Positions 37,146 to 49,140 are shown, numbered from the stretch's first letter. The stretch is 64,000 nt of DNA from Styela clava (GCF_964204865.1 NC_135252.1:12111383-12175382), one strand, 5' to 3'. The notes: generated by a model not told the origin, from the sequence alone. Numbers and translations are program-made.

Positions 37146-37749
37146 CTTTAGACCAGTGTTTCCCAACCCGAGTTCGCGGTCTCAAATGAGTCCGCGGAGC
37201 GTTTGAATGAGTTCGCAACGAACCAGAAATTCACTGCGGGCCGCTAACGTATTTGCGAAACTTAACCATCAGCCAAGTTGCGATTTACGTTAGAATTTAG
37301 ATAAAACATAAAAAGCAAGTTCATTCACATAACATTAATCGAGTCAATAGTTACTTGTTACCAGTGGCGGCGCGTGGTCATTTTGACAACCGGGGCAAGC
37401 TACTGCGGGACCAAGTCACCCCCATCTACGGGGACAGGATGAGCGCTGTAAGTTCTCCCATCATTTTATGAGTATAAAAACCATTCCATCGGTAACAACC
37501 AATCGGCAAAAGCGACAATTTTTAACGATAAGAAAGTGTCTTTAAAACCGGTCCAAGTCAAGGGATTAATAAATATAGACATAGTTTATTTTGAAACCTC
37601 TTTCAAAAGGAAAGGCAATATTTACCCAGATAAATACAATGACATATTAACAGAAACTTCGGGAAAGCAGACAAAACCTAAAATAAGGTTTAAAACGTTA
37701 CTATGAAGAAAGGAAAGGTAATGCAAAGATAAGGACATGCGTCGCTCAC

Positions 37750-39302
37750 TCATAGATATATATGCTGCTGGACTTCTACTGCTTGAACACATATATATAT
37801 ATGCAACACGCCGCGGTTTCTAAAAGCAAAATACTCAATAACGCGCTGATTAAAGTTATGCATCCCAGAAGTAACGTCTCTGTGAATGGATAAAACAGCC
37901 AAAGAATTTAATCTATCTTGCTTCATTGTGTTTCTGAGATACGTTTTAATACGCTTCAGCGTGCTGAATGTTCGCTCTGCGTCGGCGGAAGAAATAGGCG
38001 TCGTCAAAATGATGTCCAGAAATTTTGCAGACGCCGCAAAGGTAGTTACTAGAGTGTTATCTATGAGAAACCCTTAGAGCGCGCAAGTTGATGTGATGTT
38101 CAAAAAAGTTTGATTGGTGTATATACATCGCAATTCATTTTCCAATTTACCCACGTTTATCATGGGGTAAGGTTTGGAGACAGTAGCCAACAAATAGATG
38201 GGAAATTGACGTGTAAATTTTGAAAAATTTTTGGGGTTCATCAAAGAGAACGCGGCAAGGTGTTCAGTGCGCAGACGATCGCCTATTTGATTCACCAGAA
38301 TGTCACAGCATTACTTTGCAGACAAAATCAAACGCTGCGTTGTTTGCCCGCGGCGTAAAGAGGCACTCCATATGTCGTCATATTTTATTCTTTCCCGGAT
38401 ACGAGATACAGCATCGCAGAAGTCTGAAATACACGACTGCACAGACGCTCCATCCATTAGCCTTGACTGCAATGCGCCGTATAATACATCCTCGTGATAG
38501 AATATTGTGGAGAAAAAAGCGAGAAAAAATGAAAACTCACCCTCTTCTAGCAGACGCTTTAGACCTGCCGCCTACCTCACAGAGCGTTCGTCCCAAACCG
38601 GAGAGCTCTGAATGCCATTGAAACACTCAATGAGCTCAGACCTAATTTTAGACACGCCCTGCACACCGCGTGATTGGAAGTTCCAACGTGTTGGTGCACA
38701 AGCTGGGAGACAGCGGCTACATATCTGGCGAAGGAGGTCAGAGCGCTTCGGCGAAACGGAAAAAAATGAAGAAAACCCCGAAACATTTGCAAGAAATATA
38801 CGGACGAGAGGGGTATCAAGACACATATTTTTAATAGCGAGGTTAAATTGGTGTGCATAACAATGTAAAAAATGCGCATGAGAAAAATCTTCTTTTATAT
38901 AAACTTGAACACCATGTTTCGACCCACTCATGACTGCCGCGCCGTCATAAGTTTGAGCTATCAATTTTGACTTCGCGTTGTAAGGCTGTAACACTTCTTT
39001 CAGTACAGCCGATATCCCGCAAGCCGTGCGATCAACGATTGGTACAAAGCTGTGAAATCTTTCGGTAGGTTTACCATCTTTCACAAACCGAAAAATCACA
39101 GCCAGTTGGGAAACGCACGTGTTTCAGTTGTCTCGTCAGACTGAATCGAAAGGAACTGGCAATTCTCAATTTCCAGAGCCAAATGTTGTAAAAAATTTTA
39201 TACATTGAGTCGAGCAAATCATTTTGGATATCCTTAGATGTCCCTTTCGAAACAGTTGCGGCATCAAGATGATCTCTCAATACTGTATCTAGGGATGCGG
39301 TG
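37750..39302 (-). pseudogene. hAT transposase, C-terminal part (ZMYM1-like), decayed
   Basis: Read on the minus strand from the retrotransposon insertion point: RDHLDAATVSKGTSKDIQND, then after a frame change EIENCQFLSIQSDETTETR, and after another frame change RFVKDGKPTERFHSFV with the TYDGAAVMSGSKHGVQ block and HCYAHQFNLAIKN (38572-39099). Later comes the C-terminal dimerisation region SSADAERTFSTLKRIKTYLR (37750-38007). Order and motifs match DUF4371/hAT-dimer transposases related to ZMYM1. At least two frameshifts and stops break it, independently of the insertion. Confidence 0.85.
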
Positions 39303-39307
39303 TATTC

Positions 39308-39522
39308 TGTAATAATATCTCTACCCTTGATTTCTATACCGGAGTGTAGAATATTATCAGAATAAAACTCGTTGTTTCAGAGTACTGTGTTTACTTCACG
39401 AATCAGAAAAACGTTATACATGTTATACACTGGGGGCAGGCCAGAGCAAGATAATAATGGTATGAAAGGTCATGAACTTAGGCACTGAATTAATATAACA
39501 TAATATATGCAATATCACTACA
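39308..39522 (-). repeat. 3' LTR of the gypsy element
   Basis: 215 bases, identical by eye to the other LTR. Minus-strand ends TGTAGTGATATTG and AGATATTATTACA. Confidence 0.95.
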
Positions 39523-39536
39523 TCCCCCTTTTTCCC
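39523..39536 (-). promoter_or_regulatory. polypurine tract
   Basis: GGGAAAAAGGGGGA immediately before the 3' LTR on the minus strand; primes plus-strand DNA synthesis. Confidence 0.9.
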
Positions 39537-39609
39537 AAATCAAGCCATAACTTGCAATACACTTAAATGTTCAAGAAATAACACTCAAAAGGAATTATTA
39601 AACATTCAA

Positions 39610-41649
39610 TTAATGCTGGTATCTTTGAGGAACTTTGACTGTTCTTCCAGACCGTGTTATTGTCGGTTCTTGCTTGATCGGGGTCTGGGCTGGAATTTTT
39701 AAACTTCCCTCAGACTGATTACTGCTGTGTGGCTTATCAGCAATCTCTTGTTTGTTGGTCGAGTTTGAACGTTCTTTAGTATTTGATGGTTTAGGTGAGG
39801 TCCATTTGAATACATTCTCCTCTCTTTCCATCAAAGGTGTTGCTGGTGTATTGTTCTCAACATTGGTTGTGCTCGAAGATTCCACATATGGTGAAGCTGG
39901 CAAGCTTTCACGCAAATGAATTCTGTTGCGTTTCAGCTGATTTCCATTGCTCATTTCGATGTTGTATGAACGATCATTCTTCTTTGAAATCACTTTTGCA
40001 GGAATCCACATATCTTTTGCTTTATCAAGCACTCTCACATCTTGTCCATTGTGAAAAGGCGGTAAATTTTTTGTGTGTTGATCAGCATATTGCTTTTGTA
40101 CATCGGTATTATGTTTCACTCTGTCTTTGTAAATTTGTGGAACAGTATTGTCTGAATGACAAGGCAATAATGTAGAAATTCCTCTTCCAAACAGAAGTTC
40201 TGCTGGGCTTGGTAATACATTGTCAATCGGTGTTGCACGGACATTTAAAAGTGCTGCATCTATATCTCCTCCGGATTTGATACACTTTTTCATAATGGGT
40301 TTAATATATCGAATTTGTCGTTCGATAAAACCATTGCTCTGTGGGTGTCTAGCTGTACTGGTTGTATGAGTAATTCCCCACGCTTCACAAAATTTATCAT
40401 ATTTGCTTAAAAAACACGGTCCATTGTCTGTCACAATCTCTCTCACAGTTCCAAACATGGACAATATTTCTTTGGTTTTGGAAACCACATATTCTGCTGT
40501 CATTGAATTTAGTTCTTTTACAACAGGGTACCTGCTGTAGTAATCAGAAATTATCAAGAAGTTTCTACCTTGGATTTCGAACAAGTCCGAACCAAGCTTG
40601 ACCCATGGATGTGATGGTCGTTCGTGCATGATCATTGGTTCTTTTGTTTGCTGTGGTTGTACTTCTTGACAATATTCACATGACTTGCAAATATTTTCAA
40701 TATCTTTATATATTCTTGGCCAATATACGCAATCTCGTGCAAGTCTACGAGTTTTCTCAATACCTTGATGACCATGGTGCAATTGTTGCAAAATTGACAA
40801 TCGGATAGGTTCTGGAATAAGTACTTGCTTACCCTTAAATATAATACCATTTTCAATGGCTAATTCATCTCTGAAGTTCCAAAAGTCTCTTAATGCACTT
40901 GGTACTTCTTTTATCTCATCAGGCCATCCTTCATAAATCATCTGACATAAGGATTTTAAAACAGGATCACAAAGAGTTTCTTCTCGGATCTGAGCTTGCT
41001 TGTTAAATGAAAAATTCAACATATCAATTTCCACATTTAAAGATTCGCATATGATACTCTCTATTCTGCTGTCAAGTTCAATATCATCACTTTTTTTAGT
41101 GTTTGGCAACCTTGATAGCGTATCTGCAAGTATCATCTCTTTACCTGGACGATATTTTACCACAAAATCATATCCTTGGATTTTCGTTATCATCCTTTGC
41201 AGTCTTGGTGGTGCAGAATAAATTGGCTTTTTAAAAATCATTTCCAATGGCTTATGGTCAGTTATTACAGTAAAATCTTTGCCATAAAGATAGTGGTGAA
41301 ATCTCTGGATACCATGAACCACTGCTAAGCATTCTCGTTCAATATTGCTGTAATTAGATTGAGTATTTGACAAGGATTTACTTGCAAATGCTACAGCTCC
41401 ATGCTTCTGTACAAGTGCTGCTCCAAGTCCTCTCATGGATCCATCAGCTTCCAAATTCACTGGCAATTTTGGATCATAGTATTGCAATCCAAAGTTCGAC
41501 GCGACCATTTCTTTTAGTGAATTGGAAGTGACATTTAAATTAGTTAAAAGTTCCAGTGAATTTGGAAGCTGATGGATCCATGAGAGGACTTGGAGCAGCA
41601 CTTGTACAGAAGCATGGAGCTGTAGTATTTGACAAGGATTTACTTGCAA
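39610..41649 (-). pseudogene. pol second half: RNase H and integrase (separated from RT)
   Basis: 679-codon frame; the genuine part begins near 41515. RNase H: NLEADGSMRGLGAALVQ, the IERECLAVVHGIQRF block and ITDHKPL. Then the ADTLSRLP linker, integrase zinc finger (HHGHQGIEKTR..CKSCEYC) and the DDE core: D in LIISDYYSRYP, D in EIVTDNGPCF, E in PQSNGFIERQ. A C-terminal chromatin/DNA-binding part and a Ser/Thr-rich tail follow. The first ~45 codons come from the inverted duplicate described at 41363-41777 and are not pol. The domains look intact, but they are cut off from RT by a frame break. Confidence 0.9.
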
Positions 41650-41777
41650 ATGCTACAGCTCCATGCTTCTGTACAAGTGCTGCTCCAAGTCCTCTCATGG
41701 ATCCATCAGCTTCCAAATTCACTGGCAATTTTGGATCATAGTATTGCAATCCAAAGTTCGACGCGACCATTTCTTTT
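41363..41777 (-). repeat. duplication plus inversion inside pol
   Basis: The 153 bases 41363-41515 recur directly at 41625-41777. Between them about 41549-41620 is an inverted copy of 41392-41465, joined by ~33 unique bases. The net insert is 262 bases, not a multiple of three, so RT and RNase H-integrase are out of frame. Confidence 0.88.
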
Positions 41778-44068
41778 ACTTCATCAAATACTTTTTGATG
41801 ATCTCTATCCCATTGAAATGAAATATCTTTCTTCAATAAGTCTCTGAGTATTGCAGATTTCTCAGATAAATTCGGCAAATGACATGCCAGAAATGTTGCC
41901 ATTCCCATGAATTTTTGTAGCTCTTGTTTATCTCGTGGAGTTGGCATTTCTATAATGTCCTCTACTTTTTTAGGATCTGAAAACACTCCTTTATCGGTGT
42001 ATATTCTTCCGAAAAATGAAATTTTGTTTGTTTTGACCACACATTTTTGTGAATTCAACATCAGACCTTCTTTTCGTGCCACTTCCATGAAGTGCGTTAA
42101 TCGTTTGTCATGTTCGGCCTCAGTTGAACCGTGAATAACAATATCATCAGATATTCCAACACATCCTTCACATTGTTCAATTATTGCATCCATTCTTTTC
42201 TGGAATAAATCTTGGCTTACATTCAAACCAAATGGTAGTCGAAGAAAGCAAAATCGTCCACACATAGTTCTAAATGTTGTTAATTTTTGTGAAGTAGGTG
42301 CAAGTTTGATGCTCCAATATCCAGCTTTTGCATCCAGTTTTGTGAAATATTTGGATTTTGTGAATTCAGGAGTAACTTCCTCTATTGTTGGAATTTTGTG
42401 TGGAAATCTTTTTAAAGCCTGGTTAAGCTTTCTGGGGTCTAAACACATTCTAAGACTTCCATCTTGTTTCACTGCATAAGTGAGTGATGAACACCAGTCT
42501 GTGTACTGGGTGACTTTTCTGATGATTCCCATCTTTTCCATTTTATCAAGTTCTGCTTTTATTTTGTCACGCAGATGTATTGGCACTCTTCTTGGAGGAT
42601 CAATAAATGGTCCAGCATCTTTTTTTAAATGCAATTTTTCTTCCCCATGGAAACATCCAATTTTATCAAAGCAATCAGGATACACTAGCTTCAAATCTTC
42701 AACTGTGTTAATTTTTGTCTGCATCAGCATATTTTTGCTCGATGGTTTCTGCATATTATTTCCGCAGATATCAATTTTGGTATCCTTTATATTCGATTTA
42801 ATTTGATCAATATTTAGTCTCACAAGATCGAACATCTTGCATGTTGGAAGGCCTAATATTGCTGGTCCTGATACATCAACAACATAGAATTTTTGTTTTC
42901 TATAAGCGTCTTGCTTTGCTTTTCTGATTTTCAGTAGTATCGACCCATGGCAATTTATGTTTGCGCCAGAATATCCCGAAAGTTTCACCTTTGGTTCTGG
43001 TGTCAAAACTTGTCTGGTAGGACGTGTTCCAAACATTCGTTTATATACTCTCATAGGCAAAGTATTTCCACCAGCACCTGTATCAACTTTCAATCTCAGC
43101 GGCCCTTCAACATATGGGTTATCATACAGAAGTTGCATTGTTGTATATGCTTCATTTGAATTCAATTTTTCAAAGGATAAATCACTTATTTTGATGTGAC
43201 TGAATTGATTTGTTTGGCAATCATCATTGTTGTCATCATTGCACTGCAATTTCAATTCGTCTTGTTTATTTTTGTAATCTCGCTTCCAGCGTTGTTTTGA
43301 CGACTTCTGGTAGTGATGACTTACACTTTTATTTTTGTTATGTTTAACAAATCGATTTGTATGCTGTGATTTATTGCGGCACATTTTCGTCCAATGGCCT
43401 TTTTTTCCACATGCATTACATATGTCATTATAAGCAGGGCAATCCCGTGGTTGATGCTTTAATCCACAGCGAAAGCAACCTTTCGTCCCAAACCTTATTC
43501 TGTCCAATCTAGTTTCTGACGTCCCCATTCTTGAGATTGATGTTTGAGATGATTGTACAGCTTCGTATTCTCTTCCTTTTTCAAGAACATCTTTAATCGA
43601 ATGACCTTTAGGTTTAGACAATAATTCCTTGCGAAAATCATTTATTGGCGTCGACAATATTATTAATTCTATCAGGCGTTCATTTAATTCATCAACTGAG
43701 AATTCACACCTAGAAGCTTTGTCCCGCATTCTTGTTATAAATTCGGTTATAGTTTCCTCCGGCTTTTGACGTAGTTGTGCAAATTCTAATCTGTGCACAC
43801 GATAGCTTATTTTGACAGTGGCGTCAACCTGGCTTTCAAGAAGGTTCCAGATTTCATCTGGATTTTTTCTGTCTTCTCCAGTGAGTCCAGAATTTAGCAC
43901 ACGTCTCATTCCTTCGTCTCCTATAGCAATACATATTTTTACAGCTTTTTTGGCATTTGATGTGACTTCATTATCTTCAAGGAAAAGATTCATTCTAGCT
44001 TTAAATGCTTTGAAAGATTCGGCAAGTGGCTTGTAATGCCAGTCCATCATGGGCATTTTGCTCGACAT
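41540..44068 (-). pseudogene. gag, protease and reverse transcriptase of the gypsy element
   Basis: 842-codon frame from MSSKMPMMDWHYKPLAESFK. Gag: capsid-like helical region (about 15-175), then two zinc knuckles (C198-C201..C210 and C217-x2-C220-x4-H225-x4-C230) and a basic/His-rich linker. Aspartic protease: LKVDTGAGGN with the DTG at 329-331 and ILGLP at 404-408. RT (about 500-720): YAVKQDGSLRMCLDPRKLNQ, KLDAKAGYW, FGLNVSQD and the catalytic GISDDI (D641, D642). RNase H begins (about 775-830), then the frame runs into the inverted duplicate and stops. Gag and pol share one frame. Called a pseudogene only because the full polyprotein is interrupted. Confidence 0.92.
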
Positions 44069-45701
44069 ATTTGTTTTTTATCACAATTGAAGTCTACCCT
44101 CAGGCACACTTAGTCACACAAAATTTTAATATTGCTAACTTTAGGCTACCGGTACCGGCACCGGCGGGCTCCAATACTGGCATATGCAGCTATTAGACTA
44201 CTGAGTTTCTTGTTGGACACGTAGTGGACATAACGATCGTTTCAATATTATGTTGTTGTTGTTGTTGTTCTTGTTCTTATTCTTGTTCTTGTTCTTTGAC
44301 ACGTTTTTAAAAAGTCGCTTTTCTCTTTGATTACTGGACTAATTGCTTTGAAATTTTCAGTGGTTGAAGATGAAATTTTTCTCCAGAAGGCTATTACTTT
44401 TATTTATTTCAAATATTTCTGTTAGCTCTGTAAGATTTGTTTTTGTTTGCTATGACGTCCCTAAACGTTCTGCGGATATCGGACGCCATTTTGTGTCCAA
44501 CGGACCATCTTTCAATTTCAATTCACGCTGTCACAAGACAGGACCTTCTAAAGATAGAGAAGTTCTGGTACCGTAACACAGCGCGGTGACACTGAACTAA
44601 CTCGTAGCTGTCAAAAGCTTGAAAATCCATACAAATATGAGAAATAAAAAGATGAAACTTGGCAGGTGGGTAGAGTTGTGTTTCTTTTAACCATATTTGA
44701 AAGTTTCGCGTTTCTACATTTGAAGGAGGGGGAATAGGGGGTGTGCATTTCCGATACGTCGATAATATCTTTGTCAACCAATTTGCGGCCACCGTGTTTT
44801 CGTCTGTTTGATTGCTGTGATGTGGTGCCTTGTTTATAATTTAACGAGTTTTGTTCGAAATAACCGTGTTCTTGAAATATATGACGGTCAGAAATGCAAT
44901 TAGAAGCCCAATGTTTTCACGCTGTCACAAGACCAACAATTGTCAACCAATTTGCGACCACCGTGTTTTGTCTGTTTGATTGCTGTATGGCTGCGTATGC
45001 GATAGTCTCGACGCAGCATAAACGATGATCAAGGCTTGAAATCCGTGGTCGCACACTGGTTGTTCGGTCGCAAATACGTCTTTCGAGTGCCGTACTTTGG
45101 GGATTTGTATAGCTTCAACCCTTTGTCGTAGAAAGTTAATACGAGGTTTAGCGTGTAGAATAAATGCCGCCAATGCACCCACGGTAAAAAAATTAACGGG
45201 TTAGATATATTGGTTTTTGTTTTATAGCGGTTTGAATGAAATTGTCCGCAGACTGGCTACACCACCCTAGGCCTGGTGAGTTGTCCGTGTATTCGAATTG
45301 TCCATCAGCCCTAAACGGCTATGACAGTCACTGTACCAAAAATTGTACCCCGATTCGGCTGGTGTTAAGTTGACGCATGTTATTTAGTATCGTTTTTATG
45401 TGAAATGTTTGACTGTGGTTCGGTACCTGATCCGATAATACGGTACATAATTGACTCATATCACGAGATATTTCAACTGATGTTTCAATTGTCACAGGAC
45501 CTAAAATATCTATGACAGTCCCTGTACCGTCACGGTACCCCGATACAGGTACTGGTAAGTCACCGTCGGTATGTTAGTCGTTGGTCACCGCATATGATTT
45601 TTGGGGAATTGTTCTGCGTGTCCATATATTTGAGCATTGCTCTCTTGTTTCTATGTGAGTTTCTTTGTTGGTTTTAGTTTATCACCAAACCGCTGCCACC
45701 A
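44069..45701 (-). other. gypsy 5' leader with primer binding site
   Basis: Unusually long (1.6 kb) untranslated leader. Right after the 5' LTR (45684-45701, minus) it reads TGGTGGCAGCGGTTTGG, a likely tRNA primer site as it starts TGG; the tRNA is not identified. It contains direct repeats (CAACCAATTTGCGGCCACCG near 44777 and 44944; CTATGACAGTC.CTGTACC near 45318 and 45510) and the R1 repeat at 44209-44460. Confidence 0.75.
44209..44460 (+). repeat. dispersed repeat R1 inside the gypsy leader
   Basis: TTGGACACGTAGTGGACATA, (GTT)n, GACACGTTTTTAAAAAGTCG, ATTGCTTTGAAATTTTCAGT, CTCCAGAAGGCTATTACTTT and GCTATGACGTC in the same order as each unit of the tandem array at 54199-54878. Confidence 0.8.
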
Positions 45702-45916
45702 TGTAATAATATCTCTACCCTTGATTTCTATACCGGAGTGTAGAATATTATCAGAATAAAACTCGTTGTTTCAGAGTACTGTGTTTACTTCACGAATCAG
45801 AAAAACGTTATACATGTTATACACTGGGGGCAGGCCAGAGCAAGATAATAATGGTATGAAAGGTCATGAACTTAGGCACTGAATTAATATAACATAATAT
45901 ATGCAATATCACTACA
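45702..45916 (-). repeat. 5' LTR of the gypsy element
   Basis: 215 bases, apparently identical to the 3' LTR. It would hold the promoter on the minus strand. Confidence 0.95.
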
Positions 45917-45921
45917 TATTC

Positions 45922-46479
45922 CACCATATCCAAAAATAACCCTCTATTAGAAGAGCCAGCCCGTTTATCGTGCCCACGGAGGGACAGCTGAGGGGCAATG
46001 AACTTCAAAACATCTATCAATCGACCGAGAACATGGCGGTTTTTCTCGACGTTTTGGTTGTGCCGACGAATAGAAACCGCGCGTCCTTCATCCAACTGTG
46101 CTGCAATATTAACATTTCCGAATGTTCGGTATTTTACTGCATTGTTCAGATGCTCCATAGAAGATTGATGATCCCTGGCACGCTCGGAAAGATGTTTAAG
46201 ATCTCTAAAACCAAATTTACACCAACGTGAGTCACGGGCAGTAGCAAAAAGTAGGCAATAAAAACAAAAAAGTGCATTTTTGTCCTCGCTGTAACACAAC
46301 CATTCGTGTTTTTTATACCAAGTATCTGCGCAGAATGTACGCCGACGCTTTCTTCCATCATGGGATTGTTCCAGTGAACAATTTTTTGGTTGATAAGGCC
46401 CAAGACGTTGTACCTCTAATTTTTGTTCCAGCGGCAGCTGCGAAAACGGAGTGCGAAGTAGTGCATCAACCTTATTCAT
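45922..46479 (-). pseudogene. hAT transposase, N-terminal part (TTF-type zinc finger)
   Basis: Begins MNKVDALLRTPFSQLPLEQK. It carries a TTF/zinc-finger-like segment (WLCYSED..LFCFYCLLF), HLSERARDHQSSMEHLNN, and the start of a DUF4371-type domain (RGLFLDMVEY), where the gypsy element interrupts it. The continuation is at 39302 and below. The frame here is open. Confidence 0.85.
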
Positions 46480-47952
46480 TATGAGGTCTAAGGCTAAGAA
46501 ATGCGAAGCCGGAAAGAAGTGAGGAGCTCAAAAGGAATGTGGAAAATCGAAAGCAAATTGACTAAAGGTCTCTAACTGATTCAAATAGCGAAACAAGCGA
46601 CAAAAACGAAGGCGAGGAAACTATCAACTCTTCAAGCAACCAACGAACGAGAAGGAATGCGTGAATATGTCAACACGTTGTTGTAAGAAACGTCGGCATT
46701 GTGTCGTCATAATTTCGGGGCTAGCCCCGATGATTTAGTAAAAGAAACAGAAAACAAACGAGATAAACGCGGCGAGTGGAAGATAATAGAGAGAATACGA
46801 TATACAATGAGCAACCGGGGCAGAATCGGCGTCGCCCCGTCGACGTTCGGCGAAGGCTTTGCGAGCGAAAAATGAACCATGTCGGGAGAATATGGCTAGT
46901 GTAGACAGTCTGTGCAACCGATAGATTGGATTTCACTACTCATTTGCGGATTCCCGACGAAAGCGCGAGTCGGCACACGCGTCGATAGATACCTAAGTGG
47001 TGGTTCTCGCGAGTTTGAACAACGTGGAATAAAAAAATTCTGGTAGGTGGCAACCCAACATTTTCTAAATTGAAAAGCGGCAATACTAAAAATGGAACGA
47101 AGAACACCATAAATTTTGTTTCATGATGGTCCGTGGCCAATTAAAATAGCTTTTTTAGACATTCCAAATCGCAAAATTTCGGGTGCTACCGCGGATTCTT
47201 TGCTTTACTGCATTCATATTAGTATGTACACTACTGTAGCGCCGTAAGTGTTGTACGAACAGCTCAGATTTGTTGAAATCACAAAAATACGAATCAAAAC
47301 AAAATATAATCTGGCACTTTACCGCGCATTTTTGTGTCCGCGGGTTGTCACGATATTTTCTGAGTTGTATTGATTTTATTTCGTCAACACAACTGCAGAT
47401 TAAAATGATTACAATTGAATTAATAATAATAAAGCAAGGCGATGAATATGTATTTTTGATTTACTAATATACTCTAAATATATTTTAAATAAGTACTAAA
47501 TCAAGTTGCACTTTCTGGAAATTTATAGCAGATAGTAGGATTTTTCTAACGGCGATAACAAATTCGCAAGATCGCAAAAAATATGTGTCATAACTAAATA
47601 TAATCGGGCATTTTAAGGAAGTAATGCTTTGTAATATTGTCGTAAGTCGACGCAACCGCGAGGTACCAGCATGAACACAAATAAATTATAATCGAAAGAT
47701 ATTTTAAATTCTCGTCGTTGTCATGGATTGAATATTGTGCGACAGAAAAGGCCATAATACACTAAAAAGTCGGCTCTTTTAAGAACGTGTAATTGCGGCG
47801 AATTTCCGATTTTGAAATCCATTAATATTCTGTTGCGTTTGGTTGTATTGCTTCTTCCCACAGCGTACGGTTGCAATAAACGCACCTTGAGTCCGCAAAG
47901 GTTTTCGCCGGTGATAAAATAGTCCGCGACCAAAAAAGGTTGGGAAACACTG
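46480..47952 (-). other. 5' region of the hAT element
   Basis: From the transposase start to the right TIR. No second protein recognised; would hold the transposase promoter or a leader intron. Confidence 0.5.
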
Positions 47953-48049
47953 CTTTAGACCGACCCCGCACTGTGAGTTCTTGCATTGCACAAAATTGTG
48001 ACTCTTTTTGAGGCATCTGCCATGACGGTCGGAGCGTGGGTGAAGCACG

Positions 48050-48410
48050 GTTAGTTTGGATACGGGGTAGTATAGAGTAGACCGCTGGGTCGAGGATAAC
48101 TTAGTTGAGGGGGCTAGGGCAGTGGGTCGAGTACAGGGAGCTTGGGGGAGATAGTGCGGTGGGTTGAGGGTAGAAAAGTTGGGATCATATTCTAGTAGGC
48201 GGTTGGTTGAGGGAGATATGAAGACAGTCGATGATAGGAAGGCTGAGGGTGGGGGTATAGGAAAATTATGATTATAAAAAGGTTTAGGGAGCTAGGGTGG
48301 TTCGAAGATAGCAAGAATAGTTGGGGAGATACGGCAGCGGGTCGAGGACCAAAAGATTGGGGGAGATAGGACAGCGGGCGGAGGACAGGTAAGTTGAAAG
48401 AGATAGGCCA
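48050..48410. repeat. degenerate G-rich minisatellite
   Basis: Irregular units of about 40 bases built on GGGGGAGATAGG.CAGCGGGTCGAGGAC..AAGTT. GGAGCGTGGGT(G/A)AAGC.CGGTTAGTT occurs just before (48031) and just after (48450), flanking the array. Confidence 0.6.
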
Positions 48411-48539
48411 GGAATGGCGAACCCTTTTCAATGAATGGGTTTAACGTTCGGAGCGTGGGTAAAGCGCGGTTAGTTCAGGGACGGGGTGATATAATAAAGC
48501 GTGAGGTTACGGTAGGACAGTGCGTCGAGAATAGGGATG

Positions 48540-48625
48540 GCGGAATCGACTCCGGATTCGATTCCAGAATCGATTCTTCGTGGATTCGACTAGAATCGAT
48601 TCCGATGACTTGGAATCGATTTTTA
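48540..48625. repeat. cluster of GATTCGA / GAATCGATTC words
   Basis: At least six GATTC/GAATC palindromic units in 85 bases. Such clusters occur at the ends of some hAT elements; here it lies ~260 bases before a hAT transposase remnant. Confidence 0.55.
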
Positions 48626-48888
48626 GAGTCAAAACTTAGATTGCATACGAAGTATAACGTATTGTGGCACATGTATGTATAAAGAGCTATTTAGAATTGC
48701 TACGACGCCGCAAACTTCACTATATTTCTACACTCTTTTCTCACTCGCTCGTTTGCGCGGGTTCGTCACATTTTCTGTCTTAGCTATTGCGTTATAATTC
48801 ATATTTACTTGAAGCAAGATGCATTAGGAAAAGTGAAACGCCTATTGCAGTTTAAAGTATAAAATGTTTACACCGCAATTCGACAGAC

Positions 48889-49140
48889 CGGTATAGCAAA
48901 ATATTTGAATAACAGAAATTTTGGCATATCAGCGATCCAAGAAGAAATGTTGCAATGGTGGCAACAAAACATAATATATATTTTCCAAACATCGCAGTTG
49001 TCGTCCAAAAGTACCACTGTGTCCCATCAACATCCGCTGCATCAGAAAGAGCATTTAGCTCAGCGAAGCTTACTGTCTCCAAATTGCAATCGAGACTCAC
49101 AGGAAGGCATGTGAACGAATTGAACTTTAGATTGCAATAG
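48889..49140 (+). pseudogene. hAT (ZBED-type) transposase C-terminal remnant
   Basis: The frame 48955-49140 reads VATKHNIYFPNIAVVVQKYH, then VPSTSAASERAFSSAKLTVS and LQSRLTGRHVNELNFRL. That is the hAT dimerisation block with its P-S-ER-FS signature, of the ZBED-type lineage and distinct from the transposase at 37-46 kb. The rest of the protein is lost. Confidence 0.72.

Larger units (their letters stand above)
39308..45916 (-). mobile_element. Ty3/gypsy-type LTR retrotransposon, complete but pol-disrupted
   Basis: 6609 bases bounded by 215-base LTRs (39308-39522, 45702-45916) beginning TG and ending CA. TATTC is duplicated on both sides (39303-39307, 45917-45921). Order on the minus strand: LTR, primer site, long leader, gag-protease-RT frame, RNaseH-integrase frame, polypurine tract, LTR. 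No envelope-like gene. The RT-RNaseH-integrase order is that of Ty3/gypsy elements. It landed inside the hAT transposase gene. Confidence 0.97.
37154..47952 (-). mobile_element. hAT transposon split by a gypsy-type insertion
   Basis: Ends CAGTGTTTCCCAACCCGAG and (reverse) CAGTGTTTCCCAACCTTTTT are classic hAT TIRs, followed inward by TCGCGG on both sides. An exact 8-bp duplication CTTTAGAC lies at 37146-37153 and 47953-47960. Removing the retrotransposon and its 5-bp duplication leaves about 4.2 kb, a normal size for an autonomous hAT. The transposase gene runs on the minus strand and is split in two (45922-46479 and 37750-39302). Confidence 0.93.

Noticed and set aside
39308..45916. Retrovirus with envelope
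   Set aside because: No reading frame between integrase and the 3' LTR; it is a gag-pol retrotransposon.
48050..48410. CRISPR-like repeated array
   Set aside because: Units are degenerate and uneven, without unique spacers, and the DNA is animal.
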